NCBI RefSeq assembly: GCF_000963865.1
Contig: NZ_CP011071.1
Span: 2,654,001 to 2,718,000, forward strand
DNA: 64,000 nucleotides
Source of the DNA: Flagellimonas lutaonensis
Lineage (GTDB): Bacteria; Bacteroidota; Bacteroidia; Flavobacteriales; Flavobacteriaceae
Direction: 5' to 3'
Shown here: positions 47,701 through 56,770 of the stretch, in pieces
Numbering within the stretch: position 1 is the first letter of the stretch
Layout of the letters: every line of letters starts with the position of its first letter
Position numbers and translations under genes: made by a program
Notes under the pieces: model-generated
Database searches by the model: none
Told to the model about the DNA's origin: nothing
Seen by the model: only the letters and a program-made list of their open reading frames with translations

Positions 47701-50700
47701 CACCCAGGAACCGCAACCGGCGAGGTGCATATTTATAATACGATAACCGATAGTTGGAGCCAGGGGCCAGCTTTACCAAGCCCTATTGGTTCGGGAGCAG
47801 CCACATATAATAATGGAAAAATTCATTTCTTCGGTGGATTGCTTCCCGATAGGCAAACCGATGTTGGAAACCATTATGTACTTGATGTAAACGATATCGG
47901 TGCCGGATGGGCAACTGCAGCTTCCTTGCCCAACCCTAGAAACCATCATGGCGCAGCAAGTGTCAACGGATTTGTTTACGCCATAGGCGGGCAATTTGGC
48001 CATGATTCGAGTCCCCAGTACCAAAATTTGTTGCATGCTTATAATCCATCCACTGATACATGGACCAATTTGGCGGCTTTGCCCCAGAACCGATCTCATT
48101 TTGAGCCCGGAACAACTGTTCACGATGGAAAAATAATCATTGTTGGCGGTAGGGGTGGCCCAAGCATCTTCTTTGATGAGGTATCACAATATGATCCAAT
48201 TACCAACACATGGATGGAGCTTTGTCAACTACCAGAAAAATTAGTTGCCCCAGTGGCCCATTCCTTTGGTGATAGATTGATAGTTTCAGGCGGAGGGGTC
48301 AATAGTACCAGTAACCTTACTACATCTACCCAATGGCTGCAATTGGAATCTGGCAACTCAGGCCTAACATGGAATGACAAGAATGAAAATGAAACTTATT
48401 TAGGAAGACATGAATGTGGTTTTGTTCAAGCAGGTGACAAATTCTATTTAATTGGAGGTAGAGAGTCAGATTTGGTGCAATATTATGATTATTCGGCCGA
48501 TATCTGGACCACTGTAACGGACCCTGCCCCCTTGTTGTTCAATCATTTTCAAGGTATTGAATACAAAGGGTTGATTTGGGTTATCGCTGCACTTAAGGGA
48601 GATAACTTTCCCAACGACACCCCGACTGATTATGTTTGGATGTTTGACCCTGCTAACCAAGAATGGATCCAAGGTACGGAAATTCCCTCGGGTAGAAAAA
48701 GAGGTTCAACAGGTTTGGCTCTTTACAATGATAAATTCTATGTTGTTGGTGGCAACACCAATGGCCATGATGGCGGCTATGTGGCCTGGATGGATGAGTA
48801 TGACCCGGCAACTGGCGCCTGGACCACCTTGCCCGATGCGCCACATGCGAGGGATCATTTTTCGATATCAGTGATTGGGAATAAATTATACGCTGTTGGG
48901 GGTAGGTTATCAGGTGGCCCTGGTGGGGTATTTTCACCTTATGTTCCTGAGGTCGATGTTTATGATTTTACTAGCCAAAGTTGGCAGACCCTACCGCCAA
49001 GCGCAAATATCCCAACATCTAGGGCAAGTGCCATCAACGCCATATACAATGGTAAACTTATGATAATAGGGGGCTCGGTTCAAAATGAACTCGTCTATGG
49101 CATGCTCACCACAGACGCTTTACAGATTACCGAAGAGTTTGATCCTGTTACACATACATGGACGAGGCTTGCCGATACCAATTACAAACGACGGGCCACC
49201 CAGGCCATCGTGAACGGCAATGGTATATTTATGACGGCCGGTTCAGACCAATTGGGCGGCGCACAGCAAAAAAATATGGAATATTATGGACAGGATAATC
49301 CTTCTGGAACTCCCATTGTAGCAAGTCAATTCTCGGCCCCATCATCGATAAGTGTAGAACAAGGTTCCAATGCAGACGCATCGCTCGATGTTTCGGGCGG
49401 CAATGTGGGAATTTTTGTTCGGTCAATGCAAATTTCAGGCACCAACGCCTCTGAATTCAGCATTGTTTCAGGTGAGTTGCCAAATGGCGGCTTGTTGATG
49501 CCCAACAGTACCCATAATTTCAGCGTTGGTTTCAATGGAACCACCAATGGTGCGACAGCTACCTTGACAGTTGAATATGGGGCAAGCTCACAAGAACAAA
49601 TTCAACTATTTGGGCCTTTGGATGTCAATACCGATTGGGTTGACAAGAACGAAAATGAAAATTATACAGCACGTCACGAATGCTCCTTTGTGCAATCGGG
49701 TGATAAGTTCTATTTAATGGGCGGAAGAGAAAATTCAACCACCATCGATGTATATGACTACACATCAAATAGTTGGAGTCAATTGACAAATTCTGCCCCA
49801 GAAGAATTCAACCATTTTCAGGCCCTTGAATATCATGGTCTGATTTGGGTCATCGGTGCCTTTAGAACGAATATTTTCCCTAGTGAAATACCGGCAGATT
49901 ATGTTTGGGCCTTCGATCCTTCGACCAATGAATGGATTCAGGGGCCCGAAATTCCTTCCGGAAGAAAAAGGGGATCTTCGGCCTTGGCACTGCACAATGG
50001 AAAATTCTACATTATGGGAGGCAATACCGACGGGCACGATGGAGGATATGTCGCATGGTTTGATGAATATGACCCAGCTACTGGAACGTGGACAACCCTT
50101 ACAGATGCTCCAAGGGCAAGAGACCATTTTCATGCCACAGTAATCGACGGTAAGTTGTATGCCGCAGGGGGTAGGTTGTCTGGTGGTGCAGGCGGAACCT
50201 TTTCTCCAACGATTCCAGAAGTAGATGTGTACGATTTTGCCAGCGCAACCTGGAGTACCTTGCCCAGTGCGCAAAATATTCCTACACAAAGAGCCGCCGC
50301 CGCTACAGTAAAATTCAATGACCGATTGATTGTCATTGGAGGCGAGGCAGCTGGTACCGGAGCCATGGCAGTTACCGAAGAATATGACCCTGTTGCCCAA
50401 TCTTGGAGAACCCTTTCTGATATGAACCATGCTCGACATGGTACCCAGGCAATTGTTTCAGGAAGCGGAATTTTCATTTTGGCAGGTTCACCAAATCTGG
50501 GAAATGGCAACCAAAAGAACATGGAATATTTGGGCACTGATAATCCACAGGGCGTTCCACTGGTGACAAGTACCCTAAGTGCTCCCACAAGTATGGGTAT
50601 CGTTGAAAATTCATCAGCCGACATTACTTTAAATGTTTCTGGTGGAAATACAGGAGTGGTTGTTACTTCAATGAGCATAACCGGCCCCGATGCCAGCGAT

Positions 50701-53700
50701 TTTAACATTGTTTCAGGAGAATTGACCAATGGATTGTTGGTGCCTTTATCATCCCACAATGTTACCGTGGTCCTTACGGGTACCGGAGCTAATAGAAATG
50801 CAGTGCTCACAATCAATTATGGGGTTTCCTCATCTGTTACGGTTGACCTTGTCTCAATTGTTCCTTCTACCGACGGGGTGATCAGTTTCACTTTGATTGA
50901 TGCAGATACCGACAATGACCTGTTCAACCTCTTCGATGGTCAACAAATAGATATTTCTTCACTCCCTACATCAAATTTGAATGTAAGGGGCAACACCGAA
51001 CCCCCTACTGTGGGCAGCGTCTTTTTCCAGCTGTCGGGCACGACTTCAAATACACGCAACGAAAATGGCGCCCCGTATGCACTTTTTGGCGATAGCGCAG
51101 GTGATTATTTTCCAGGTAGTCTTCCTGAAGGAAATTATAGTTTGACGGCCACCGCCTATAACGGTCCAAATCAATCAGGAGGCATTCTTGGTCAACCGTT
51201 TATTGTGAATTTCTCAATTAACCAGACCGGTGGTGGAAATCTGCCACCCACGGCGATTGCGTCAGCGAATCCAGAATCAGGTAATGCCCCCTTATCTGTT
51301 GATTTTGCCGGTAGTGGATCTACCGACGATATGGGAGTCACTTCCTATTTCTGGGACTTTAAGGACGGAAATACTTCTACGGATGCGGATCCAACCCATA
51401 TATTTACTTCCAATGGAACATATATGGTGGAATTCACTGTCACAGATGGTGGAGGGCTTATTGATACCACCACTTTGCCAATATCTGTTTCCCCTGTAGG
51501 CCAGGGCACCGAGCTTTGGCTTGAGGCCGAGTGCGCGACGGTGGGGGCCAATTGGAGCACTGTCAGCGACGGTTCGGCCTCGAACGGGGAGTATCTGTTG
51601 CCACCTGCAGGGAACAACTGGAACTCCCCATCCTCCGATACGGATGATTGGGTCACCTTTACCTTTAATGCTTCCCAAGGCACGTACAGCATATATGGAC
51701 TGGTGAGCACGCCATCTGGTAGTAACGACAGTTTTTGGATCAGGGCCAATGGCGGCACCTGGGTGAAGTGGAACTCTATTCCAGGAGGCACTGCCTTTTC
51801 ATGGCACCAGGTGTGGGACAACGACAACAATAATACGGTGGTGGCCTTCGACCTGGTGGACGGGGCGAACACCATTGACGTCACCAACCGTGAACAGGGC
51901 ACGGGGCTCGACAAGCTCTATGTGACCGACACGGCCAACGTGCCCGCGGGCCTTGGGGGCGCCGACCCGAACTGTACGGTTACCCCTCAGCCACCGGTCG
52001 CCAATGCGGGCGCTGACCAGACCGTGACACTGCCCACGAGCAGCGTTACGCTGAACGGATCGGGCACGGACCCCGACGGCGGTGTGATAACGGGCTACCA
52101 GTGGACCCAGCAGAGCGGCCCGAACACGGCGGCCCTCAGTGGCGACGACACCCCCGACCTGACGGCCAGTGGCCTTGTTGAGGGCAGCTACGTGTTCCGA
52201 CTGACGGTGACCGACGACGAGAGCGACACCGGTTTCGACGAGGCGACCGTGGTGGTCAACGCGGCAGGCCAGGGCACCGAGCTTTGGCTTGAGGCCGAGT
52301 GCGCGACGGTGGGGGCCAATTGGAGCACTGTCAGCGACGGTTCGGCCTCGAACGGGGAGTATCTGTTGCCACCTGCAGGGAACAACTGGAACTCCCCATC
52401 CTCCGATACGGATGATTGGGTCACCTTTACCTTTAATGCTTCCCAAGGCACGTACAGCATATATGGACTGGTGAGCACGCCATCTGGTAGTAACGACAGT
52501 TTTTGGATCAGGGCCAATGGCGGCACCTGGGTGAAGTGGAACTCTATTCCAGGAGGCACTGCCTTTTCATGGCACCAGGTGTGGGACAACGACAACAATA
52601 ATACGGTGGTGGCCTTCGACCTGGTGGACGGGGCGAACACCATTGACGTCACCAACCGTGAACAGGGCACGGGGCTCGACAAGCTCTATGTGACCGACAC
52701 GGCCAACGTGCCCGCGGGCCTTGGGGGCGCCGACCCGAACTGTACGGTTACCCCTCAGCCACCGGTCGCCAATGCGGGCGCTGACCAGACCGTGACACTG
52801 CCCACGAGCAGCGTTACGCTGAACGGATCGGGCACGGACCCCGACGGCGGTGTGATAACGGGCTACCAGTGGACCCAGCAGAGCGGCCCGAACACGGCGG
52901 CCCTTAGTGGCGACGACACCCCCGACCTGACGGCCAGTGGCCTTGTTGAGGGCAGCTACGTGTTCCGACTGACGGTGACCGACGACGAGAGCGACACCGG
53001 TTTCGACGAGGCGACCGTGGTGGTCAACGCGGCAGGCCAGGGCACCGAGCTTTGGCTTGAGGCCGAGTGCGCGACGGTGGGGGCCAATTGGAGCACTGTC
53101 AGCGACGGTTCGGCCTCGAACGGGGAGTATCTGTTGCCACCTGCAGGGAACAACTGGAACTCCCCATCCTCCGATACGGATGATTGGGTCACCTTTACCT
53201 TTAATGCTTCCCAAGGCACGTACAGCATATATGGACTGGTGAGCACGCCATCTGGTAGTAACGACAGTTTTTGGATCAGGGCCAATGGCGGCACCTGGGT
53301 GAAGTGGAACTCTATTCCAGGAGGCACTGCCTTTTCATGGCACCAGGTGTGGGACAACGACAACAATAATACGGTGGTGGCCTTCGACCTGGTGGACGGG
53401 GCGAACACCATTGACGTCACCAACCGTGAACAGGGCACGGGGCTCGACAAGCTCTATGTGACCGACACGGCCAACGTGCCCGCGGGCCTTGGGGGCGCCG
53501 ACCCGAACTGTACGGTTACCCCTCAGCCACCGGTCGCCAATGCGGGCGCTGACCAGACCGTGACACTGCCCACGAGCAGCGTTACGCTGAACGGATCGGG
53601 CACGGACCCCGACGGCGGTGTGATAACGGGCTACCAGTGGACCCAGCAGAGCGGCCCGAACACGGCGGCCCTCAGTGGCGACGACACCCCCGACCTGACG

Positions 53701-55431
53701 GCCAGTGGCCTTGTTGAGGGCAGCTACGTGTTCCGACTGACGGTGACCGACGACGAGAGCGACACCGGTTTCGACGAGGCGACCGTGGTGGTAAGTGCTT
53801 CCGGAGGAAACTTGCCACCCAATGTGAACAATCCTGGTGACCAGAACGATAATGAGAGCGATGCCATATCATTGCAGATCAATGCTACCGATCAAAGCTC
53901 AAATTTGACATACAGCGCAAGTAACCTGCCGTCTAATCTATCTATCAATAGTAATACTGGTTTGATTTCTGGAACTTTGTCCCAAGGCCAACCTTCTGGA
54001 GCCTTTTTGGAAGAGAACGGATTAGTAATCATTGAGGCGGAATCGGGAACATTGGAGCCTGCATGGAGCTTGACAAACTTGGACAATGAGACAGGCATCA
54101 TTGCGGGCAGCAATCATTTCAATGATCAAAATGGGGGCACTATTCCCTATGAGATTACCATTACTACTCCAGGGGTTTATCGATTTATCTGGAACAGTTT
54201 TTACAGTGGCAACTCAGCTTCTGACGAGAATGATAACTGGTTACGATTTCCGAATGATGATGATGTCTGGTTTTTGGGCTACAAAAATGGGCCATTTACT
54301 GAGAGTGCCATTATCGCTGCGGCACAAGCTGGAGCTGCCAATGTGGTTTTTCCAAAAGGCAGTTCAAGAGAGGGTCAGGGCGGCACTTTGAACGGTTCAG
54401 GTGGCAATGGATACTTTAAGATATATAAATCCAGTGGTGGTTCTGAACAATACACATGGCAGTCATTTACTGGGGATAGCCAAGGCTTTGCGGTTTTTGT
54501 CTGGTTCGTTAACCCAGGCACCTATACCATGGAGATTTCAGAACGATCTGCAGGCCATGCCATTGACAGAGTTGCCCTGTATAGAGTTACTGCCAGCTAT
54601 ACAGATGCCCAGCTGGATGCCGCCCCAGAATCTCCCTCTTCGGGAGGCTCCCAGGGCGCTGCCGCAAACAGCCCCTATAATGTAATGGTTACCGTAACCG
54701 ATGATGGCGTGCCACAAGAATCGACGACCATTCAGTTCGACTGGATTGTGGGTACGGGTGGAGGCAACCCCAATACTCAATCAGTGGAAAGCTTCACTTT
54801 GATCAATGCAGATACCGATTCCGATTTATTTGAAATCACCGATGGCATGCAGATACAAGAATCCACAATTCAAGGACTGGGTCTTAATGTACGGGCAAAC
54901 ACAAACCCAACCATTGTCGGTAGTGTTTCCTTGTCACTTACAGGCCCTGTGAGTAATACCAGACCAGAGAATGGGGCACCCTATGCTTTATTCGGAGATA
55001 GCGGGGGCGATTATTTTGCAGCTACATTTTCCGTAGGAAATTACACGCTTTCTGCTACTCCTTATCCAAATCCATCTTTAGGGGGTACACCAGGGCAGCC
55101 CTTGACAGTTCAGTTTGCAATCGTTGCGGGCGGCACTGCAAGATTGCCCAATAGTGGTCTGGGAGAAGACGGTATCGAGATACTATTGTCGCCAAATCCG
55201 ACCTCGTATTTGGTAGACGTGGTCTCGACACCGAGGGCTGCCATCGAGAAGGTCTATATTTTTGATGTTGCCGGTCGTTTGGTGAAATCGATAGATATTG
55301 ACTCCCAAAGTACTTTCGATGGACAGTTTAGCTTCGATGTTTTGGGAATTGAGGACGGAATTTATGTTGTTCAAATGTGGTCGGCGAAGACCCAAAAAGT
55401 TTCAGAACATAAATTGATCATCAGAAAATAG
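44758..55431 (+). CDS. Giant T9SS-secreted surface protein 2 (propeller, triple Kelch, CBM repeats)
   Basis: A 3557-aa paralogue of giant protein 1. Signal peptide ends near residue 26. Order: beta-propeller (25-582), Ca-binding type-3-like stretch (591-645), LamG/concanavalin-like domain (658-892), three Kelch propellers (about 900-1195, 1203-1515, 1621-1930) with anchor-D-type domains between, a domain beginning FTLIDADTDNDLF (2038-2156), a PKD domain (2161-2246), three nearly identical 256-residue units of a CBM6-like plus PKD/Ig-like module (2248-3012), a putative-Ig domain with a carbohydrate-binding-like insert (3017-3333), the FTLINADTDSDLF domain again, and a T9SS sorting domain (LSPNPTSYLVDVV). 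Malectin domains of protein 1 are absent. The stop lies 11 bp from the convergent phosphatase gene. Confidence 0.85.
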   Translation: MKGFYYIQFWVTIFIFTVFPTSNIHSQGFNSSALLGESLNNPTSLAFGPDGKLYVAQQDGTIHQYTVARDGAPAGSGTYSVTNTVVINHIKLNVLNHNDIGELDNNGSAVNGKRQVTGILAAGTAANPILYVTSSDPRIGGASSSNPSGELDRNLDTNSGILSRLTWNGNSWNQVDLVRGLPRCEENHASNGLDIFTKSGSTYLLLQQGGNTNKGAPSNNFGGIAETYLAGAILIINLTQLEGMAVYTDPRTGFDYVYDLPTLNDPTRTDITNTHPKFPYPSGHPMYNATIDIGDPFGGNNTRNQAIPEPGGPVQIFSPGWRNGYDVVVTEAGLVYSVDNGGNSTWGGVPLIYLSNGTLKGHHYTTTYDPGAGDYVTNDFHENGSSTVWDALHFIGSVNDANGTYYAGHPVPIRAFPALAEVISYNYNGSSWVEVSRDDFSSLLNGVSGYFNSSFNMSNFPNDTRQGEFLSANQSSSKVNIFDVVTSSTNGICEYTASNFNNAMKGDLLTASFNGKINRYQLNSSGTTLLVKDNNFFSGFGSVPLDVIAQGDSDVFPGTVWAATYSSGNITVFEPTDFVNCPQPGEGGYDPFADSDGDGFTNEDEVANGTNHCSGGSKPEDNDGDFVSDLMDADDDNDGIADVNDSFQWDADNGTTTNLPVDYPFWNNDPGTGFAGLGFTGWMTNGSTDYLDQYDEGNLSFGGAGGKATIDFTGNGDALGASNDQENGFQFGINVDSNSNPFTVHSKIETPFGGNPPVGTQSYGIQIGTGDQDNYLKLAASTGTSSSDSEHGFEVVLENGGLVTSNAYDAPGFLAANAMDLYISIDPSANTAQCFYSFDSGTTINALGGPLTLPSSFLDTNDNQGLAVGIISTSGGSGPDYTATWDFINVDEGTVGGESCIWNGLTDAGLGRFETRKEQVGDKLYIMGGWLTGLIASNTVEIYDMTNDTWSFGANMPINVTHMGSAVVGNDIWLIGGFVGNHPGTATGEVHIYNTITDSWSQGPALPSPIGSGAATYNNGKIHFFGGLLPDRQTDVGNHYVLDVNDIGAGWATAASLPNPRNHHGAASVNGFVYAIGGQFGHDSSPQYQNLLHAYNPSTDTWTNLAALPQNRSHFEPGTTVHDGKIIIVGGRGGPSIFFDEVSQYDPITNTWMELCQLPEKLVAPVAHSFGDRLIVSGGGVNSTSNLTTSTQWLQLESGNSGLTWNDKNENETYLGRHECGFVQAGDKFYLIGGRESDLVQYYDYSADIWTTVTDPAPLLFNHFQGIEYKGLIWVIAALKGDNFPNDTPTDYVWMFDPANQEWIQGTEIPSGRKRGSTGLALYNDKFYVVGGNTNGHDGGYVAWMDEYDPATGAWTTLPDAPHARDHFSISVIGNKLYAVGGRLSGGPGGVFSPYVPEVDVYDFTSQSWQTLPPSANIPTSRASAINAIYNGKLMIIGGSVQNELVYGMLTTDALQITEEFDPVTHTWTRLADTNYKRRATQAIVNGNGIFMTAGSDQLGGAQQKNMEYYGQDNPSGTPIVASQFSAPSSISVEQGSNADASLDVSGGNVGIFVRSMQISGTNASEFSIVSGELPNGGLLMPNSTHNFSVGFNGTTNGATATLTVEYGASSQEQIQLFGPLDVNTDWVDKNENENYTARHECSFVQSGDKFYLMGGRENSTTIDVYDYTSNSWSQLTNSAPEEFNHFQALEYHGLIWVIGAFRTNIFPSEIPADYVWAFDPSTNEWIQGPEIPSGRKRGSSALALHNGKFYIMGGNTDGHDGGYVAWFDEYDPATGTWTTLTDAPRARDHFHATVIDGKLYAAGGRLSGGAGGTFSPTIPEVDVYDFASATWSTLPSAQNIPTQRAAAATVKFNDRLIVIGGEAAGTGAMAVTEEYDPVAQSWRTLSDMNHARHGTQAIVSGSGIFILAGSPNLGNGNQKNMEYLGTDNPQGVPLVTSTLSAPTSMGIVENSSADITLNVSGGNTGVVVTSMSITGPDASDFNIVSGELTNGLLVPLSSHNVTVVLTGTGANRNAVLTINYGVSSSVTVDLVSIVPSTDGVISFTLIDADTDNDLFNLFDGQQIDISSLPTSNLNVRGNTEPPTVGSVFFQLSGTTSNTRNENGAPYALFGDSAGDYFPGSLPEGNYSLTATAYNGPNQSGGILGQPFIVNFSINQTGGGNLPPTAIASANPESGNAPLSVDFAGSGSTDDMGVTSYFWDFKDGNTSTDADPTHIFTSNGTYMVEFTVTDGGGLIDTTTLPISVSPVGQGTELWLEAECATVGANWSTVSDGSASNGEYLLPPAGNNWNSPSSDTDDWVTFTFNASQGTYSIYGLVSTPSGSNDSFWIRANGGTWVKWNSIPGGTAFSWHQVWDNDNNNTVVAFDLVDGANTIDVTNREQGTGLDKLYVTDTANVPAGLGGADPNCTVTPQPPVANAGADQTVTLPTSSVTLNGSGTDPDGGVITGYQWTQQSGPNTAALSGDDTPDLTASGLVEGSYVFRLTVTDDESDTGFDEATVVVNAAGQGTELWLEAECATVGANWSTVSDGSASNGEYLLPPAGNNWNSPSSDTDDWVTFTFNASQGTYSIYGLVSTPSGSNDSFWIRANGGTWVKWNSIPGGTAFSWHQVWDNDNNNTVVAFDLVDGANTIDVTNREQGTGLDKLYVTDTANVPAGLGGADPNCTVTPQPPVANAGADQTVTLPTSSVTLNGSGTDPDGGVITGYQWTQQSGPNTAALSGDDTPDLTASGLVEGSYVFRLTVTDDESDTGFDEATVVVNAAGQGTELWLEAECATVGANWSTVSDGSASNGEYLLPPAGNNWNSPSSDTDDWVTFTFNASQGTYSIYGLVSTPSGSNDSFWIRANGGTWVKWNSIPGGTAFSWHQVWDNDNNNTVVAFDLVDGANTIDVTNREQGTGLDKLYVTDTANVPAGLGGADPNCTVTPQPPVANAGADQTVTLPTSSVTLNGSGTDPDGGVITGYQWTQQSGPNTAALSGDDTPDLTASGLVEGSYVFRLTVTDDESDTGFDEATVVVSASGGNLPPNVNNPGDQNDNESDAISLQINATDQSSNLTYSASNLPSNLSINSNTGLISGTLSQGQPSGAFLEENGLVIIEAESGTLEPAWSLTNLDNETGIIAGSNHFNDQNGGTIPYEITITTPGVYRFIWNSFYSGNSASDENDNWLRFPNDDDVWFLGYKNGPFTESAIIAAAQAGAANVVFPKGSSREGQGGTLNGSGGNGYFKIYKSSGGSEQYTWQSFTGDSQGFAVFVWFVNPGTYTMEISERSAGHAIDRVALYRVTASYTDAQLDAAPESPSSGGSQGAAANSPYNVMVTVTDDGVPQESTTIQFDWIVGTGGGNPNTQSVESFTLINADTDSDLFEITDGMQIQESTIQGLGLNVRANTNPTIVGSVSLSLTGPVSNTRPENGAPYALFGDSGGDYFAATFSVGNYTLSATPYPNPSLGGTPGQPLTVQFAIVAGGTARLPNSGLGEDGIEILLSPNPTSYLVDVVSTPRAAIEKVYIFDVAGRLVKSIDIDSQSTFDGQFSFDVLGIEDGIYVVQMWSAKTQKVSEHKLIIRK
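51499..53793 (+). repeat. Three 768-bp in-frame tandem repeats, nearly identical
   Basis: Units start at 51499, 52267 and 53035, exactly 768 bp apart (256 codons). The third ends near 53793. By eye the units are the same base for base except for one silent change (CTT at 52903-52905 in unit 2, CTC in units 1 and 3). Each encodes a CBM6-like half (TELWLEAECATVGANW, DKLYVTDTANVPAGLG) and a PKD/Ig-like half (PPVANAGADQTVTLP, GLVEGSYVFRLTVTDDES). Codons are rich in GGC, GAC, GCC and CTG, unlike the flanking parts of the gene. Confidence 0.95.
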
Positions 55432-55442
55432 AAAAAGGGATA

Positions 55443-56183
55443 TCACAAGAAATTTTCTATGGTACTGGCAATTATAGGCTGGATTTTTTTGAGCGTCCTG
55501 CCAGAGATTGTACTGTCTTTTAAAAACTTCAACTGGCTCTTATTGTGAACATCTGACCCTAAAAAATCAATCATACCATTGTTGAGAAGTTTTGTGGCTG
55601 TGTTCTTTACATCGTCGCCATAATACCCCGCCAATGATAGAAGATTGGCTTGAAACAGAATATTTTCTTTTTTGAAGGTTTGATATTTCTGGAAATTTCC
55701 ATACAAGAACGTATATCGCTCTGGATGTGCCAGTATAGGAAAGTATCCAGCTGAAATAACCTTTTTAATGGCCCTGTCAAAATTGATGGACGCTTGAAGA
55801 AAAGACATCTCGACCAAGAGATGAAACTTCTTTAAAGGAATCGTATGTCCGTTTTCGAGGATTTCTTCAAAATTATCATCAATCATGTGTTCAGCGGCAT
55901 AATCAATTGACACATCGGTGATTCCCTCTTCCGCCATCTTCTTTTTTAGGGTAACAAAGGCTTCTTTTATAGTCTCTGGCGTATTATCATAATAGTTGTG
56001 CATAATGTGTGGGGTGCAAATGAAGTTGCTCACCCCAAATTCATGGAAACCATTGATAAGCTCGACTGAATCTTCAACACTTTTGGCTCCGTCATCAATA
56101 CCCGGTAAAATATGGTTATGGATGTCGATGAACCCTTCTAGACAATCAACCAAATAATGTTTTTTCTGAAAAAAACTGAACAT
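55443..56183 (-). CDS. PHP-type tyrosine-protein phosphatase (CpsB/YwqE/Wzh type)
   Basis: A 246-aa metal-dependent phosphatase of the PHP family. The metal-binding motif IDIHNHILPGIDDGAKS is at about residues 19-35, ICTPHIMHNYY follows, then LAHPERY and FLGSDVHNKS with further histidine and aspartate ligands. Members remove phosphate from the tyrosine tail of BY-kinases such as the Wzc of this locus. It is convergent with the second giant gene (11 bp gap) and has its own promoter. Length is normal for the family. Confidence 0.9.
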   Translation of the reverse strand: MFSFFQKKHYLVDCLEGFIDIHNHILPGIDDGAKSVEDSVELINGFHEFGVSNFICTPHIMHNYYDNTPETIKEAFVTLKKKMAEEGITDVSIDYAAEHMIDDNFEEILENGHTIPLKKFHLLVEMSFLQASINFDRAIKKVISAGYFPILAHPERYTFLYGNFQKYQTFKKENILFQANLLSLAGYYGDDVKNTATKLLNNGMIDFLGSDVHNKSQLKFLKDSTISGRTLKKIQPIIASTIENFL

Positions 56184-56200
56184 CGATTTTATGGTTTTGG

Positions 56201-56208
56201 CAAAAGTA
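56201..56208 (-). promoter_or_regulatory. -7 promoter box for the phosphatase gene
   Basis: TACTTTTG on the minus strand matches TAnnTTTG exactly and lies 17 bp upstream of the ATG at 56183. It is the same octamer as the box before giant gene 2. Confidence 0.5.
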
Positions 56209-56347
56209 GGGCTTATGATGTTAAAGAAAAATGAAAAAGAACTACTTTCCCCCGGTGCAATATTTTACAATCCCCATAAACAGTAGAGTAGGGGCGTTCG
56301 GGGTGGAAAATAGGTGAAAACCTTTGTTTTCTTTTAGTAGTATTTTT

Positions 56348-56550
56348 GTAGCCGTCCCTAAAAATTGGACAGTTTAAAATTCAGATTTTATAACCTTAAA
56401 TTTTAACTGTCACATGAAAAAAAGCAAGTTTGCCGAGAGCCAGATCATCAAGGCACTGAAAGAGAACGAACAGGGCCGCAAGGTGGGTGATATATCCCGT
56501 GAGATGGGCATTGACACCAGCACTTTTTATTATTGGAGGAAGATTTTGAA
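56348..56550 (+). mobile_element. IS3-family left-end remnant
   Basis: From about 56348 the sequence (CCCTAAAAATTGGACAGTTT) resembles the left end and leader of Bacteroidota IS3-type elements, and a truncated orfA follows. The element stops abruptly near 56545. No orfB and no right end are present. The exact left end was not fixed. Confidence 0.55.
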
Positions 56551-56563
56551 ATCGTTGAACTAG
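56414..56563 (+). pseudogene. Truncated IS3-family orfA (helix-turn-helix part)
   Basis: A 49-codon frame from ATG 56414. It reads MKKSKFAESQIIKALKENEQ, then VGDISREMGIDTSTFYYWRK, the HTH_Tnp_1 domain of IS3/IS911 OrfA. After YYWRK it leaves the family sequence, adds ILKSLN and stops at 56561. The C-terminal leucine zipper and all of OrfB are missing, so it is a dead fragment. Confidence 0.8.
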
Positions 56564-56721
56564 ATGGTTGTGAGTATATTGTTTACACCCACTCAGAAAC
56601 AGCAAACAGAGTTTATGGCTTGATGGCTCACAAAGGTAATTGCAAGAACCCGATTCATGTATATCAATCATCGAAGTTTGTTACAGGTACAGCGGTTGAT
56701 TCGATTAGCATCAATGAATAA
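56533..56721 (+). pseudogene. Small protein fragment joined to the IS3 break
   Basis: A frame of 62 codons opens with TTG at 56533 inside the IS3 remnant and reads EEDFEIVELDGCEYIVY, NRVYGLMAHKGNC and NPIHVYQ, ending at 56721. The composition looks like a real protein, but there is no ATG and the first residues overlap the IS3 part. It is most likely the C-terminal piece of a gene cut by the element. No family was recognised. Confidence 0.45.
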
Positions 56722-56770
56722 AAACCATCTTTAGTTAACACGTAAGAAATACAGTGAAAATAAAACCAAG

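Noticed and set aside
51799-53450. Repeated 164- to 215-codon minus-strand frames in the tandem repeats
   Set aside because: They recur only because the 768-bp unit recurs and is G+C-rich; the sense frame has the protein domains.
51499-53793. CRISPR-like array
   Set aside because: The repeats are long, contiguous, coding and in frame, with no spacers and no cas genes.
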